This document shows, one piece after another, positions 53,256 to 62,463 of a stretch of DNA of 64,000 bases (positions are counted from its first letter, which is position 1; every line of letters begins with the position of its first letter). This DNA comes from Aliivibrio salmonicida LFI1238 (GTDB taxonomy: Bacteria > Pseudomonadota > Gammaproteobacteria > Enterobacterales > Vibrionaceae). The notes below the pieces were generated by a model. The model was not told the DNA's origin. It made no database searches and saw nothing but the letters and a program-made list of their open reading frames with translations. The stretch spans positions 2,356,001-2,420,000 of the forward strand of contig NC_011312.1 of the NCBI RefSeq assembly GCF_000196495.1, written 5' to 3'. The position numbers and the translations under genes were made by a program.

Positions 53256-54209
53256 ATGTATAGCAAAATTTTAGGCACTGGTAGCTATTTACCAGCACAA
53301 GTTCGCACTAACGCGGACTTAGAAAAAATGGTCGATACTAGTGATGAGTGGATTCTAGCTCGTACAGGTATTAGTGAGCGTCGTATTGCTGGTGAAGGCG
53401 AATCAGTTGCTACTATGGGGCATCTTGCTTCTGTTAAAGCAATTGAAATGGCTGGAATTGATAAGAATGATATTGATCTGATTATCCTAGCTACAAGTAC
53501 GCCAACGTATTCATTTCCGTCTTCCGCATGTGAAGTTCAAGGGTTATTAGAGATCCAAGGCTGCCCAGCTTTTGATCTATCTGCCGCTTGTTCTGGTTTT
53601 GTTTATGCTTTAAGTGTTGCAGACCAACATATTAAAACAGGCATGGCAAAGAATGTTTTAGTGATCGGCTCTGATGCTGTATCACACACATGTGATCCTA
53701 CCGATCGTTCTACCGTTATCTTATTTGGTGATGGTGCGGGTGCGGTTGTTGTTGGTCAAAGTGAAGAGCCTGGAATTATTTCTACTCATCTTCATGCTGA
53801 TGGTAAATTTGGTGAGTTGCTTTCATTGCCAGTTCCTTCACGTCGTAATGAAGAAGCTGATAAGTGGTTGTACATGGCCGGTAATGAAGTGTTCAAAGTT
53901 GCCGTTACGCAGCTTTCTAATTTGGTGAAGGAAACCCTTCATAAAAACCAAATGGACAAATCGGAACTTGATTGGTTAGTACCACACCAAGCTAATTTAC
54001 GAATTATTAAAGCAACCGCAAAAAAGCTGTCGATGTCAATGGATCAAGTTGTTGTTACTTTAGATCGTCATGGTAATACTTCAGCAGCGACAGTTCCGAC
54101 TGCGTTAGATGAAGCAGTACGTGACGGCCGAATCAAACGAGGCCAAACCTTATTGCTTGAAGCATTCGGTGGTGGCTTTACGTGGGGCTCTGCGCTCGTT
54201 AAATTTTAG
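53256..54209 (+). CDS. fabH: Beta-ketoacyl-ACP synthase III
   Basis: 317 residues. Condenses acetyl-CoA with malonyl-ACP to start fatty-acid synthesis. Catalytic triad regions: AACSGFVYALS (Cys ~112), VPHQANLRI (His) and GNTSAATVP (Asn). MYSKILGTGSYLP start. Begins 5 bases after plsX. The genes are spaced tightly up to here; a hairpin follows. Confidence 0.97.
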   Translation: MYSKILGTGSYLPAQVRTNADLEKMVDTSDEWILARTGISERRIAGEGESVATMGHLASVKAIEMAGIDKNDIDLIILATSTPTYSFPSSACEVQGLLEIQGCPAFDLSAACSGFVYALSVADQHIKTGMAKNVLVIGSDAVSHTCDPTDRSTVILFGDGAGAVVVGQSEEPGIISTHLHADGKFGELLSLPVPSRRNEEADKWLYMAGNEVFKVAVTQLSNLVKETLHKNQMDKSELDWLVPHQANLRIIKATAKKLSMSMDQVVVTLDRHGNTSAATVPTALDEAVRDGRIKRGQTLLLEAFGGGFTWGSALVKF

Positions 54210-54218
54210 TTTGATTGT

Positions 54219-54233
54219 TGGGATGTCATCCCA
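54219..54233 (+). promoter_or_regulatory. Small hairpin between fabH and fabD
   Basis: TGGGATG-T-CATCCCA followed by CTTTCTTTCTTTG. The pyrimidine tract is not a clean T-run, so weak termination or a processing site is possible. Confidence 0.4.
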
Positions 54234-54269
54234 CTTTCTTTCTTTGTTTATTTAAAGGAAATAATACCC

Positions 54270-55193
54270 ATGAGCAATTTTGCTATCGTTTTTCCAGGCC
54301 AAGGCTCACAAGCTGTAGGCATGCTTGCTGAATTAGGTGAGCAACATGAAGTGGTAACACAAACTTTTGCAGAAGCATCTGAAGCATTAGGTTATGACTT
54401 ATGGTCTTTGGTTCAAAATGGTCCAGCTGAAGATTTAAATCAAACATTTCGCACTCAGCCAGCATTATTAGCAACCTCTGTTGCATTATGGCGTGTGTGG
54501 CAAGAACAAGGCTTAGCACAACCAAGTGTTTTAGCTGGTCATAGTCTTGGTGAGTATTCTGCTCTTGTCTGTGCTGGTGTTATTGACTTTAAAGAAGCGA
54601 TAAAATTAGTTGAGCTACGTGGTCAATTAATGCAAGAAGCGGTTCCTGCGGGGGTTGGTGCTATGTTTGCTATCATCGGCTTAGACAATGATTCTATTGC
54701 TAAAGCATGTGAAGATGCAGCACAAGATGAAGTCGTTTCTCCTGTTAACTTTAATTCTCCAGGTCAAGTTGTTATTGCGGGTAATAAAGATGCTGTTGAG
54801 CGTGCTGGTGTATTGTGTAAAGAAGCGGGCGCTAAGCGAGCACTTCCTCTACCAGTATCAGTGCCTTCTCATTGTGCATTAATGAAGCCTGCAGCTGATA
54901 AATTAGCCGTTGCGTTAGAAAGCATTGAGTTCTCAACACCTGTTTTACCTGTTATTAATAACGTTGATGTTATTGCAGAGACGGATCCTGAAAAAATTAA
55001 AGACGCACTTGTTCGTCAATTATATTGTCCAGTACGTTGGACTGAAGTCGTTGAACAAATGGCTGAACAAGGTGTCGAAATGTTGTATGAAGTTGGTCCA
55101 GGTAAAGTACTTACTGGTTTAACTAAACGAATCGTAAAATCACTTAGCGCTGCAGCGGTTAATGATGCCGCTTCTCTTGAAGCTGCTAAGTAA
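54270..55193 (+). CDS. fabD: Malonyl-CoA:ACP transacylase
   Basis: 307 residues. Loads malonyl onto ACP. FVFPGQGSQ-type start (IVFPGQGSQAVGMLAELG), nucleophile elbow GHSLGEYSALVCAG (Ser ~92), catalytic His in SVPSHCALM, and YEVGPGKVLTGL end. AAAGGAAA lies upstream of the ATG. Confidence 0.97.
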   Translation: MSNFAIVFPGQGSQAVGMLAELGEQHEVVTQTFAEASEALGYDLWSLVQNGPAEDLNQTFRTQPALLATSVALWRVWQEQGLAQPSVLAGHSLGEYSALVCAGVIDFKEAIKLVELRGQLMQEAVPAGVGAMFAIIGLDNDSIAKACEDAAQDEVVSPVNFNSPGQVVIAGNKDAVERAGVLCKEAGAKRALPLPVSVPSHCALMKPAADKLAVALESIEFSTPVLPVINNVDVIAETDPEKIKDALVRQLYCPVRWTEVVEQMAEQGVEMLYEVGPGKVLTGLTKRIVKSLSAAAVNDAASLEAAK

Positions 55194-55209
55194 TTAAAGG
55201 GAAAATTAA

Positions 55210-55947
55210 ATGATGAATTTAGAAGGCAAAATTGCCTTAGTTACTGGCGCTAGCCGTGGTATTGGTCGTGCTATTGCTGAGCAATTAGTGTCTTGCGGTG
55301 CGACAGTTATTGGTACTGCAACTTCTGAAAATGGTGCAGCGGCAATCGGTGACTATTTAGGCGAAAATGGTAAGGGCCTTGCATTAAATGTAACTGATGC
55401 TGAGTCTATTGCTGCTGTACTTAAAACAATCAATGATGAGTTTGGTGCGATTGATATCTTAGTTAATAACGCTGGTATTACTCGTGATAACCTACTTATG
55501 CGCATGAAAGACGATGAATGGATGGATATTTTAGATACTAACCTAACGTCTATTTTCCGTTTATCTAAAGCGGTTCTTCGTGGCATGATGAAAAAACGTA
55601 ATGGCCGTATTATCAACGTAGGTTCTGTTGTTGGTACTATGGGTAATGCGGGTCAAACAAACTATGCAGCTGCAAAAGCTGGTGTAATTGGTTTTACTAA
55701 ATCAATGGCACGTGAAGTCGCTTCTCGTGGTATAACCGTGAATACTGTTGCTCCTGGTTTTATCGAAACTGATATGACAAAAGCCTTGAATGATGAGCAA
55801 CGAGCTGCAACACTATCATCTGTACCTGCGGGTCGTTTAGGTGACCCTAAAGAAATCGCTGCTGCGGTTGTCTTTTTAGCGTCCCCAGAAGCCGCTTATA
55901 TCACGGGCGAAACTTTGCACGTGAATGGCGGCATGTACATGGTTTAA
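55210..55947 (+). CDS. fabG: 3-oxoacyl-ACP reductase FabG
   Basis: 245 residues, or 244 from the second of two adjacent ATGs (55213), which matches the usual MNLEGKIALVTGASRGIG start. SDR fold: NADPH motif TGASRGIGRAIA, NNAG, catalytic VGSVVGTMG (Ser) and NYAAAKAG (Tyr, Lys), and the tetramer-end GGMYMV. AAAGGGAAA precedes. Confidence 0.97.
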   Translation: MMNLEGKIALVTGASRGIGRAIAEQLVSCGATVIGTATSENGAAAIGDYLGENGKGLALNVTDAESIAAVLKTINDEFGAIDILVNNAGITRDNLLMRMKDDEWMDILDTNLTSIFRLSKAVLRGMMKKRNGRIINVGSVVGTMGNAGQTNYAAAKAGVIGFTKSMAREVASRGITVNTVAPGFIETDMTKALNDEQRAATLSSVPAGRLGDPKEIAAAVVFLASPEAAYITGETLHVNGGMYMV

Positions 55948-56022
55948 TTTATAAAGTTGGCTTGAGAGTGACTTAAGTCAATTTTGGGTTAAAATTGCAC
56001 TAAAAATTACGAATTTCGTGGT

Positions 56023-56050
56023 TTGACCAGCAATCTTAGCCTTGTAACTT
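56023..56050 (+). promoter_or_regulatory. Possible acpP promoter
   Basis: TTGACC, 16 bases, TAACTT, in the 168-base gap after fabG. A separate promoter would fit the very high demand for acyl carrier protein. Confidence 0.4.
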
Positions 56051-56115
56051 TCTTATTAATGAATAAAATACAGCAAGTATCGCAAATCAGCGAAATCTGT
56101 AATTAGGAAAATAAA

Positions 56116-56349
56116 ATGAGCAATCTTGAAGAACGCGTAAAGAAAATCATCATTGAGCAACTAGGTGTTGATGAAGCTGAAGTTAAAAACGAATCATCAT
56201 TTGTTGACGACCTAGGCGCAGATTCACTAGATACAGTTGAACTAGTTATGGCTCTAGAAGAAGAGTTTGACACTGAGATTCCAGATGAAGAAGCTGAGAA
56301 AATCACTACTGTTCAAGCTGCTATCGACTACGTAACTAGCGCACAGTAA
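56116..56349 (+). CDS. acpP: Acyl carrier protein
   Basis: 77 residues, four-helix acidic carrier. The phosphopantetheine serine is in GADSLDTVELVMALEEEF (Ser ~37). MSNLEERVKKIIIEQLGVDE start and highly optimised codons. TTAGGAAA precedes the ATG. Strong terminator follows, so fabF needs readthrough or its own promoter. Confidence 0.98.
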   Translation: MSNLEERVKKIIIEQLGVDEAEVKNESSFVDDLGADSLDTVELVMALEEEFDTEIPDEEAEKITTVQAAIDYVTSAQ

Positions 56350-56360
56350 GAAATACCCTC

Positions 56361-56393
56361 CAGGCGGTCACTCTTGACCGCCTGAGTTTTTTT
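56361..56393 (+). terminator. acpP terminator
   Basis: CAGGCGGTCA-CTCT-TGACCGCCTG perfect 10-bp stem, then AG and seven Ts. Confidence 0.93.
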
Positions 56394-56441
56394 ATACGCT
56401 ACAATCCCTATCTAATTCAATTAATTCCGGAGAAATATATC

Positions 56442-57683
56442 GTGTCCAAACGTCGTGTAGTAGTTACAGGCATGGGTATGCTAACACCGGTGGGTAACAC
56501 TGTTGAAGCAGCCTGGAAAGCGCTGTTAGCAGGCCAAAGTGGTATCGTTAATATCGAGCACTTTGATACCACTGAGTTTACGACTCGTTTTGCAGGTCTC
56601 GTTAAAGACTTTAATGCTGAAGAGTACATGTCTAAGAAAGACGCTCGTAAAATGGATTTATTCATCCAATACGGTGTGGCTGCTGGCATTCAGGCATTAG
56701 ATGACTCGGGTTTTAAAGTTACTGAAGAAAATGCACACCGCATTGGTGCTGCTATTGGTTCAGGTATTGGTGGTCTTGGCTTAATTGAAGCCGGTCACAA
56801 AGCCTTTACTGCAAAAGGTCCTCGTAAGATCAGCCCGTTTTTCGTGCCTTCAACTATCGTAAATATGATTTCTGGTCATATGTCGATCATGCGCGGTCTA
56901 CGTGGTCCTAATATCGCAATTTCAACGGCTTGTACGACAGGTCTTCATAATATCGGTCATGCTGCACGTATGATCGCTTATGGTGATGCTGACGCAATGC
57001 TAGCGGGTGGTGCAGAAAAAGCATCAACAGAGCTAGGTATGGGCGGTTTCGGTGCAGCTAAAGCACTGTCTACAAATAATGAGAATCCACAAGCGGCTTC
57101 ACGCCCATGGGATAAGAACCGTGATGGTTTTGTTCTAGGTGATGGCGCAGGCATGATGGTTCTTGAAGAGTATGAACACGCAAAAGCGCGTGGTGCTAAA
57201 ATCTACGCTGAATTAGTCGGTTTTGGTATGAGCGGCGATGCTTACCATATGACTTCTCCTACTCCAGATGGTTCTGGTGGTGCGTTAGCTATGGAAGCGG
57301 CAATGCGTGATGCAAATGTAACGGGTGAACAAATCGGTTATGTTAACGCGCATGGTACATCAACACCTGCGGGTGATGTTGCTGAAATCAAAGGCATCAA
57401 ACGTGCTTTAGGTGAAGAAGGTTCTAAGAAAGTATTAGTGTCATCAACAAAATCAATGACAGGTCACCTATTAGGTGCTGCGGGTTCTGTTGAAGCGATT
57501 ATTACGGTTATGTCTTTGATTGATCAAATAGCGCCACCAACGATTAATCTTGATGATCCTGAAGAAGGTTTAGACATTGATCTTGTTCCGCATACTGCTC
57601 GTAAAGTTGAGATGGAATACGCTATTTGTAATTCATTCGGCTTTGGTGGTACAAACGGCACATTAATATTTAAGAAAATGTAA
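56442..57683 (+). CDS. fabF: Beta-ketoacyl-ACP synthase II
   Basis: 413 residues from a GTG start with CCGGAGAA upstream. Elongating condensing enzyme. Cys in STACTTGLHNIG (~163), His in NAHGTSTPAGD and in KSMTGHLLGAAGS, and C-terminal NSFGFGGTNGTLIF. Standard acpP-fabF-pabC order. Confidence 0.97.
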   Translation: MSKRRVVVTGMGMLTPVGNTVEAAWKALLAGQSGIVNIEHFDTTEFTTRFAGLVKDFNAEEYMSKKDARKMDLFIQYGVAAGIQALDDSGFKVTEENAHRIGAAIGSGIGGLGLIEAGHKAFTAKGPRKISPFFVPSTIVNMISGHMSIMRGLRGPNIAISTACTTGLHNIGHAARMIAYGDADAMLAGGAEKASTELGMGGFGAAKALSTNNENPQAASRPWDKNRDGFVLGDGAGMMVLEEYEHAKARGAKIYAELVGFGMSGDAYHMTSPTPDGSGGALAMEAAMRDANVTGEQIGYVNAHGTSTPAGDVAEIKGIKRALGEEGSKKVLVSSTKSMTGHLLGAAGSVEAIITVMSLIDQIAPPTINLDDPEEGLDIDLVPHTARKVEMEYAICNSFGFGGTNGTLIFKKM

Positions 57684-57731
57684 TAACTTGTTTGTGAGGC
57701 TTAATTAGTTTCACTCAGTTAGTTATACTAG

Positions 57732-57766
57732 AAAGCGGCTTGATATTATATCAAGCCGCTTTTTTC
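57732..57766 (+). terminator. fabF terminator
   Basis: AAGCGGCTTGATA-TTA-TATCAAGCCGCTT perfect 13-bp stem followed by Ts, just before pabC. Confidence 0.92.
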
Positions 57767-57781
57767 TGTTTGGAGTACTGT

Positions 57782-58588
57782 ATGTATTGGGTTAACGGGG
57801 TAGTTACGGATTCATTACCACTCACTGATCGTAGTATTCAATATGGTGATGGTTCTTTTACGACCATGAAAGTTGAGCGGGGGAGAGTCCGTTTATGGGA
57901 CTTGCACTTAGCTCGTTTAAAAGAAGCGTCAAAACGATTAGACATCAAGATTGAAGATTGGCTTCTTCTTGAAACGCAAATTGAATCTTGCGCCCATGAG
58001 CTTCAAGATGGTGGCATTAAGATACTGATCAGTCGAGGGAGTGGTGGACGAGGTTATTCTCCTGAGGGCTGCCATGATACACAAATTATTGTGTCGACTT
58101 TTTCTTATCCAACGTATTATCAGAATTGGAAAGAAGGCGGTATTAGTTTGATGCTTTGTGAAACCCAGTTAGGGTTGTCACCATTACTTGCAGGTATGAA
58201 GCATACAAACCGATTAGAACAAGTTTTGATTAAGAAAGAAATAGCAAAAACAACGTATCTTGATGGCGTGGTTCTTGATCTTAATAACAAAGTTATAGAG
58301 ACTTCAATAGGCAATATTTTTTGGGTGAAGGGTGATAATATTTACACCCCTAATTTATCAAACTCTGGTGTTGAAGGTGTGATGAAAGCACACATTTATG
58401 CATTGGCTAATTTACATGGGCTAACGTTGTTCGAAACATCAATTTATGTAGACGAACTATGCATGGCCGATGAAGTTTTTATTAGTAATTCATTATTTGA
58501 AATAGTGCCAATTAACGCAATTGGCAATACGACTTTTGACAGTCATAAGTTGTCTCATTGGTTTCAGGAGAAATTGTACTCGTGCTAA
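57782..58588 (+). CDS. pabC: 4-amino-4-deoxychorismate lyase
   Basis: 268 residues from ATG 57782, which has TTGGAG upstream. PLP enzyme making p-aminobenzoate for folate. RSIQYGDGSFTTMKV start, SRGSGGRGYSPEG, the PLP lysine in LAGMKHTNRLEQVL, ETSIGNIFWVKG and GVEGVMKAHI. Its last 7 bases overlap the GTG start of mltG (GTGCTAA). Confidence 0.94.
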   Translation: MYWVNGVVTDSLPLTDRSIQYGDGSFTTMKVERGRVRLWDLHLARLKEASKRLDIKIEDWLLLETQIESCAHELQDGGIKILISRGSGGRGYSPEGCHDTQIIVSTFSYPTYYQNWKEGGISLMLCETQLGLSPLLAGMKHTNRLEQVLIKKEIAKTTYLDGVVLDLNNKVIETSIGNIFWVKGDNIYTPNLSNSGVEGVMKAHIYALANLHGLTLFETSIYVDELCMADEVFISNSLFEIVPINAIGNTTFDSHKLSHWFQEKLYSC

Positions 58589-59592
58589 AGAAATTTTTAT
58601 TCCTTATTTTAATTATCATCATTGGATCTGTAGGTTTTGGATTTTGGATCTATCAACAAGCAATTAAATTTACAGAGCAACCAGTTTTATTAGAAAAAGC
58701 CCAACTAATTGAAGTAAAACCAGGTACAAGCTACCGTAAGTTGATTCGTGAATTTGAAAAGAATAAATGGGTATCGAATACTAAATGGGCTCGTTTTACT
58801 CATAAAATATCACCAGAATTGACTGAAATTAAAGCGGGTACTTATTGGATTGAACCTAATCAATCACTTGCTTCGGTTTTGACGCAGCTAAAAACAGGTA
58901 AAGAGCATCAATTTTCGATTACTTTTGTTGAAGGTAGCCGTTTTTCTGAGTGGCAAGCGCAATTAGAAAAAGCCCCTTATTTAAAGCATGAGTTAAGCGG
59001 GTTATCTGAAAAAGAAGTGGCCAATAAATTGGGCATTGATCGCGCGAAGGTTGAAGGATTATTTCTGGCTGAGACATACCATTATACTGCGGGTATGAGT
59101 GATTTTGATATTTTAGCTCGCTCTCATAAAGCATTGGTCACGGTATTAAACGAAGAATGGCAGACTAAATCGGTAAATCTACCTTTAAAATCCTCTTATG
59201 AAGCATTGATTTTGGCCTCTATTATAGAAAAAGAAACGGCCATTGATTCAGAAAGAGAACGCGTTTCATCTGTATTTGTTAACCGTTTGAAACGTGGAAT
59301 GCGTTTACAAACAGATCCTACTGTAATTTATGGTATGGGTGACAAATATGATGGCAATATTCGTAAAAAAGATTTACGTACCCCAACGGCTTACAATACG
59401 TATACCATTAATGGATTACCACCAACGCCGATTGCAATGGCTGGACCTGCATCAATTAAAGCAGCATTACATCCAGAAACTAGCCGGTATCTTTATTTTG
59501 TTGCGGATGGAACGGGTGGTCATAAATTCACTAAATCATTAGTTGAGCATAACAAAGCAGTTAGAGCTTACTTAAGAACCTTAAGAAATTAA
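58582..59592 (+). CDS. mltG: Endolytic transglycosylase MltG (YceG)
   Basis: 336 residues from the GTG at 58582 overlapping the pabC stop; GGAG lies 11 bases upstream. One N-terminal membrane helix (~3-24), LysM-like subdomain (~45-110), and catalytic YceG domain with LASIIEKETAIDSERERVS (catalytic Glu), GMRLQTDPTVIYG and YNTYTINGLPPTPI. Proposed terminator of glycan strands in peptidoglycan. Confidence 0.95.
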   Translation: MLKKFLFLILIIIIGSVGFGFWIYQQAIKFTEQPVLLEKAQLIEVKPGTSYRKLIREFEKNKWVSNTKWARFTHKISPELTEIKAGTYWIEPNQSLASVLTQLKTGKEHQFSITFVEGSRFSEWQAQLEKAPYLKHELSGLSEKEVANKLGIDRAKVEGLFLAETYHYTAGMSDFDILARSHKALVTVLNEEWQTKSVNLPLKSSYEALILASIIEKETAIDSERERVSSVFVNRLKRGMRLQTDPTVIYGMGDKYDGNIRKKDLRTPTAYNTYTINGLPPTPIAMAGPASIKAALHPETSRYLYFVADGTGGHKFTKSLVEHNKAVRAYLRTLRN

Positions 59593-59594
59593 TT

Positions 59595-60227
59595 ATGTCT
59601 AAATTTATTGTTATTGAAGGCCTTGAAGGCGCGGGTAAAAGCACCGCAATTAAGAACGTATTAGCAACACTGGCTAAGCATGGAATTACAGCACCAGTGA
59701 CGACAAGAGAGCCCGGTGGAACGCCGTTAGCCGAAAAAATGCGCGAACTAGTAAAGCAAGGACATCCTGATGAGCCATTAACGGACATGGCCGAGTTATT
59801 ACTATTGTATGCAGCACGAGCTCAGTTAGTTGGTAATGTTATTAAACCAGCTTTAGCCGCAGGTAATTGGGTGGTTGGTGATCGTCATGATCTGTCATCT
59901 CAGGCTTATCAAGGCGGTGGTCGTGGTTTTGACCGTGAGTTAATGGCGACCATGAAAAGAACAGTACTTGGTGATTTTACACCAGACTTAACTATCTATA
60001 TGGATATTGATCCGAAGTTAGGGTTACAGCGTGCTTCTGCTCGTGGTGAGCTAGATAGAATCGAACAAATGAAACTGGATTTCTTTGAACGCAGTCGTGA
60101 ACGTTATTTAGAATTTGCTAATAATGACGAAAGTATTATAACCATTGATGCAGGACAAGACTTAGATACGGTAACAGCATCGATTATTGCCGCTTTAGAA
60201 ATATGGTTAGCGACGAATGGCAACTAA
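59595..60227 (+). CDS. tmk: Thymidylate kinase
   Basis: 210 residues. dTMP to dTDP. P-loop EGLEGAGKSTAI, TREPGGTPLAEKMR, GDRHDLSSQAYQGGGR, and lid ARGELDRIEQ. Begins 2 bases after mltG and overlaps holB by 11 bases, the usual arrangement. Confidence 0.97.
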   Translation: MSKFIVIEGLEGAGKSTAIKNVLATLAKHGITAPVTTREPGGTPLAEKMRELVKQGHPDEPLTDMAELLLLYAARAQLVGNVIKPALAAGNWVVGDRHDLSSQAYQGGGRGFDRELMATMKRTVLGDFTPDLTIYMDIDPKLGLQRASARGELDRIEQMKLDFFERSRERYLEFANNDESIITIDAGQDLDTVTASIIAALEIWLATNGN

Positions 60228-61188
60228 ACTCTATCCTTGGCAGAAAGAGGTTTGGTCGCAATGGCAACAATTGATTGAAAAGGATCGATTGCCACACGCC
60301 ATTTTATGCGCTATGCCTGATGGCGTTGGTCGAGACCGCCTTGCTCAATATTTTGCTGATACATTAGTTTGCTTGACACAAGGAACGGAACCTTGTGGTT
60401 TTTGCCATAGCTGTGGATTAATTGAATCAGGTAATCATCCTGATTTGCATTGGATCAGACCTGAAGTTGAAGGAAAATCTATTTCTGTCGATCAAATTAG
60501 GCAGTGTAATCAATGGGCTTTAGAATCTTCTCAATTTAATGCAAAACGCGTCATTATTATTGATCCTGCCGAAAAAATGACAGAGTCTGCCGCGAATGCT
60601 TTATTAAAGACATTAGAAGCGCCCCCAAAGAACTGCCATTTTGTTTTACTTGCTAGTTCACCGCACAAACTATTACCGACGGTTCGGAGTCGATGTCAGG
60701 TCTGGCATCAACCAAGTATCCCTGTTCCTGTTATCCGCGATTGGTTAATGGAGACTGAGCAATTAGATGTGACGCAACAATCGATTATAATAAATGGTTA
60801 TTCGCCTTTACTTGTTCGTGGTTATTATCAGGACAAAAAAGTCATCCAGCATAAACAACTACTTGCTGAATTCGCGGTTTATGCGGACTCTTACTTTACC
60901 AATATTTCAGGAATATTACCTTTATTGGTTAAATTAGGGGATGAAGGCTTATGTTGGTTAAGCTATTTATTATCTGATATACAAAAAGTACAGCTAGGAG
61001 TAGGCACTAACTTAGTGCATTGTGATGAACTTACTTACGTTCAAAAACATGCAATTAAGCTCAACGCTGATTTAGTATACAAACAATATTTATCATTAAA
61101 TGAGTTGCGACAACAGTTAAATAGTCATCCTGGATTGAATAAAGAATTATTAATTACTCAATGGTTATTTGAGTTTATTGGAGCGTAA
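60217..61188 (+). CDS. holB: DNA polymerase III subunit delta'
   Basis: 323 residues. Clamp-loader subunit. LPHAILCAMPDGVGRDRLA shows the degenerate nucleotide site typical of delta'; zinc knuckle CGFCHSC (~64-70); NALLKTLEAPPKNCHFVLL and TVRSRCQVW (SRC motif). Translationally coupled to tmk by overlap, and its stop overlaps an out-of-frame ATG next to the ycfH GTG. Confidence 0.95.
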   Translation: MATKLYPWQKEVWSQWQQLIEKDRLPHAILCAMPDGVGRDRLAQYFADTLVCLTQGTEPCGFCHSCGLIESGNHPDLHWIRPEVEGKSISVDQIRQCNQWALESSQFNAKRVIIIDPAEKMTESAANALLKTLEAPPKNCHFVLLASSPHKLLPTVRSRCQVWHQPSIPVPVIRDWLMETEQLDVTQQSIIINGYSPLLVRGYYQDKKVIQHKQLLAEFAVYADSYFTNISGILPLLVKLGDEGLCWLSYLLSDIQKVQLGVGTNLVHCDELTYVQKHAIKLNADLVYKQYLSLNELRQQLNSHPGLNKELLITQWLFEFIGA

Positions 61189-61189
61189 T

Positions 61190-61960
61190 GTGTTAATTGA
61201 TTCACACTGTCACCTTGATAAATTAAATTATGATGATCTGCATGTTAGTGTCGGTGATGTTATAGAAAAAGCAAAACAACGTGGGGTTAGTCAGTTTTTA
61301 ACGGTAGGCGTTACGCTTGATGCTTTTCCAAATATGATGGAAATGATTGAAGACCATCCAGAAGTTCATGCTTCTTGTGGCATCCACCCACTTGATGTTG
61401 AATCTAATTTCGACTTAGCGCTTTTCCGTGAGTACGCATCAAATAAAAGAGTGATTGCGATTGGTGAAACAGGGCTTGATTACTTTTATCAGCCAGAAAC
61501 AGCAGAAAGACAGCGTGACTTGTTTACCCAACAAGTAGATGTTGCTGTTGAATATAATAAACCTCTTATTATCCATACTCGCCAAGCAAGAGAAGACACA
61601 TTAGCGATTTTAAAAAATGGTCATGCTGAAAAGTGTGGTGGGGTGATACATTGTTTTACTGAAGATTGGGCATTTGCTCAAGCGGCAATTGAACTTGGGT
61701 TTTATATCTCTATTTCTGGGATTGTTACTTTTAATAAAGCTTCTGAATTAAAAGATATAGTGCGTCGCTTACCTCTGGATAGGTTATTAGTTGAAACGGA
61801 TTCTCCGTATTTAGCACCGGTACCTTACCGTGGTAAAGAAAACCAACCTGCCTATGTGAAAGAAGTCGCAGAGTATATTGCGCTGTTAAAATCGACTTCA
61901 GTTGAAGACGTTGCGGAAAACACGACAAATAATTTTAAAAATCTTTTTTTGAAACGATAA
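61190..61960 (+). CDS. ycfH: TatD-family metal-dependent hydrolase YcfH
   Basis: 256 residues from the GTG at 61190, TTGGAGCG upstream, one base after the holB stop. Metal-ligand motifs LIDSHCHLDK, SCGIHPLDVE, AIGETGLDYFYQPE, IIHTRQAREDT, IHCFTE and VETDSPYLAPVPYRGK are complete. Probable 3'-5' DNase-type enzyme. In E. coli ptsG follows; here an IS66-family element does. Confidence 0.95.
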   Translation: MLIDSHCHLDKLNYDDLHVSVGDVIEKAKQRGVSQFLTVGVTLDAFPNMMEMIEDHPEVHASCGIHPLDVESNFDLALFREYASNKRVIAIGETGLDYFYQPETAERQRDLFTQQVDVAVEYNKPLIIHTRQAREDTLAILKNGHAEKCGGVIHCFTEDWAFAQAAIELGFYISISGIVTFNKASELKDIVRRLPLDRLLVETDSPYLAPVPYRGKENQPAYVKEVAEYIALLKSTSVEDVAENTTNNFKNLFLKR

Positions 61961-61986
61961 ATAGCATTTGTTGATAAAGCAATCAA

Positions 61987-62015
61987 AAGGGAGGGAATTA
62001 CCTCTCTTTTTTTTT
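61987..62015 (+). terminator. ycfH terminator
   Basis: AAGGGAGG-GAATTA-CCTCTCTT (one G-U), then a run of Ts. It closes the long fab-holB cluster before the insertion sequence. Confidence 0.82.
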
Positions 62016-62148
62016 GTAAATTGATTTAATACAGGTTTATGTAACTATTTTACTAAGTAAACGTTTTGTAAGCGTGCGGGGAACTACACCTAACAAATAA
62101 AATTCATTATGCGTATCTTACGATCTTTCATTTAACGAGAACGTAATT

Positions 62149-62463
62149 ATGCAAAAAGATAAAAAGAGAACACCAGAGCAATGGCACGCTCTATTTGAAT
62201 CTCAGCAATCTAGCAAGCTTAGTGCCGCTGAATTTTGTCGTAACCATAATATTCTGCCAAAGACATTTAGTGCACGTAAAGCACGATGGAAACAAAAGAT
62301 TAACGCTTCTACTTTCTTGAAAGTAGAAGCGTTAACATCAACTATCATCGCCACTCCACAATTACCAGATATTCAACTTTCTATCGGAAAATTGCGATTA
62401 ACATTGCCAGCTAATACTGAACCTCACTGGATAGGACTCTTATTAAAAGGGTATCAATCATGA
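62149..62463 (+). CDS. tnpA: IS66 family accessory protein TnpA
   Basis: 104 residues. Helix-turn-helix region RTPEQWHALFESQQSSKLS with AAEFCRNHNILPKTFSARKARWK, typical of IS66 TnpA. Its stop TGA overlaps the tnpB ATG (ATGA). Codons 51-62 contain a 17-bp perfect inverted repeat. TnpA is required with TnpB for transposition in studied IS66 elements; exact role unclear. Confidence 0.9.
   Translation: MQKDKKRTPEQWHALFESQQSSKLSAAEFCRNHNILPKTFSARKARWKQKINASTFLKVEALTSTIIATPQLPDIQLSIGKLRLTLPANTEPHWIGLLLKGYQS
62300..62335 (+). repeat. 17-bp perfect inverted repeat inside tnpA
   Basis: TTAACGCTTCTACTTTC and GAAAGTAGAAGCGTTAA are exact reverse complements separated by only TT. In RNA this makes a hairpin of at least 16 bp. 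No U-run follows, so it is not an intrinsic terminator. Confidence 0.93.
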
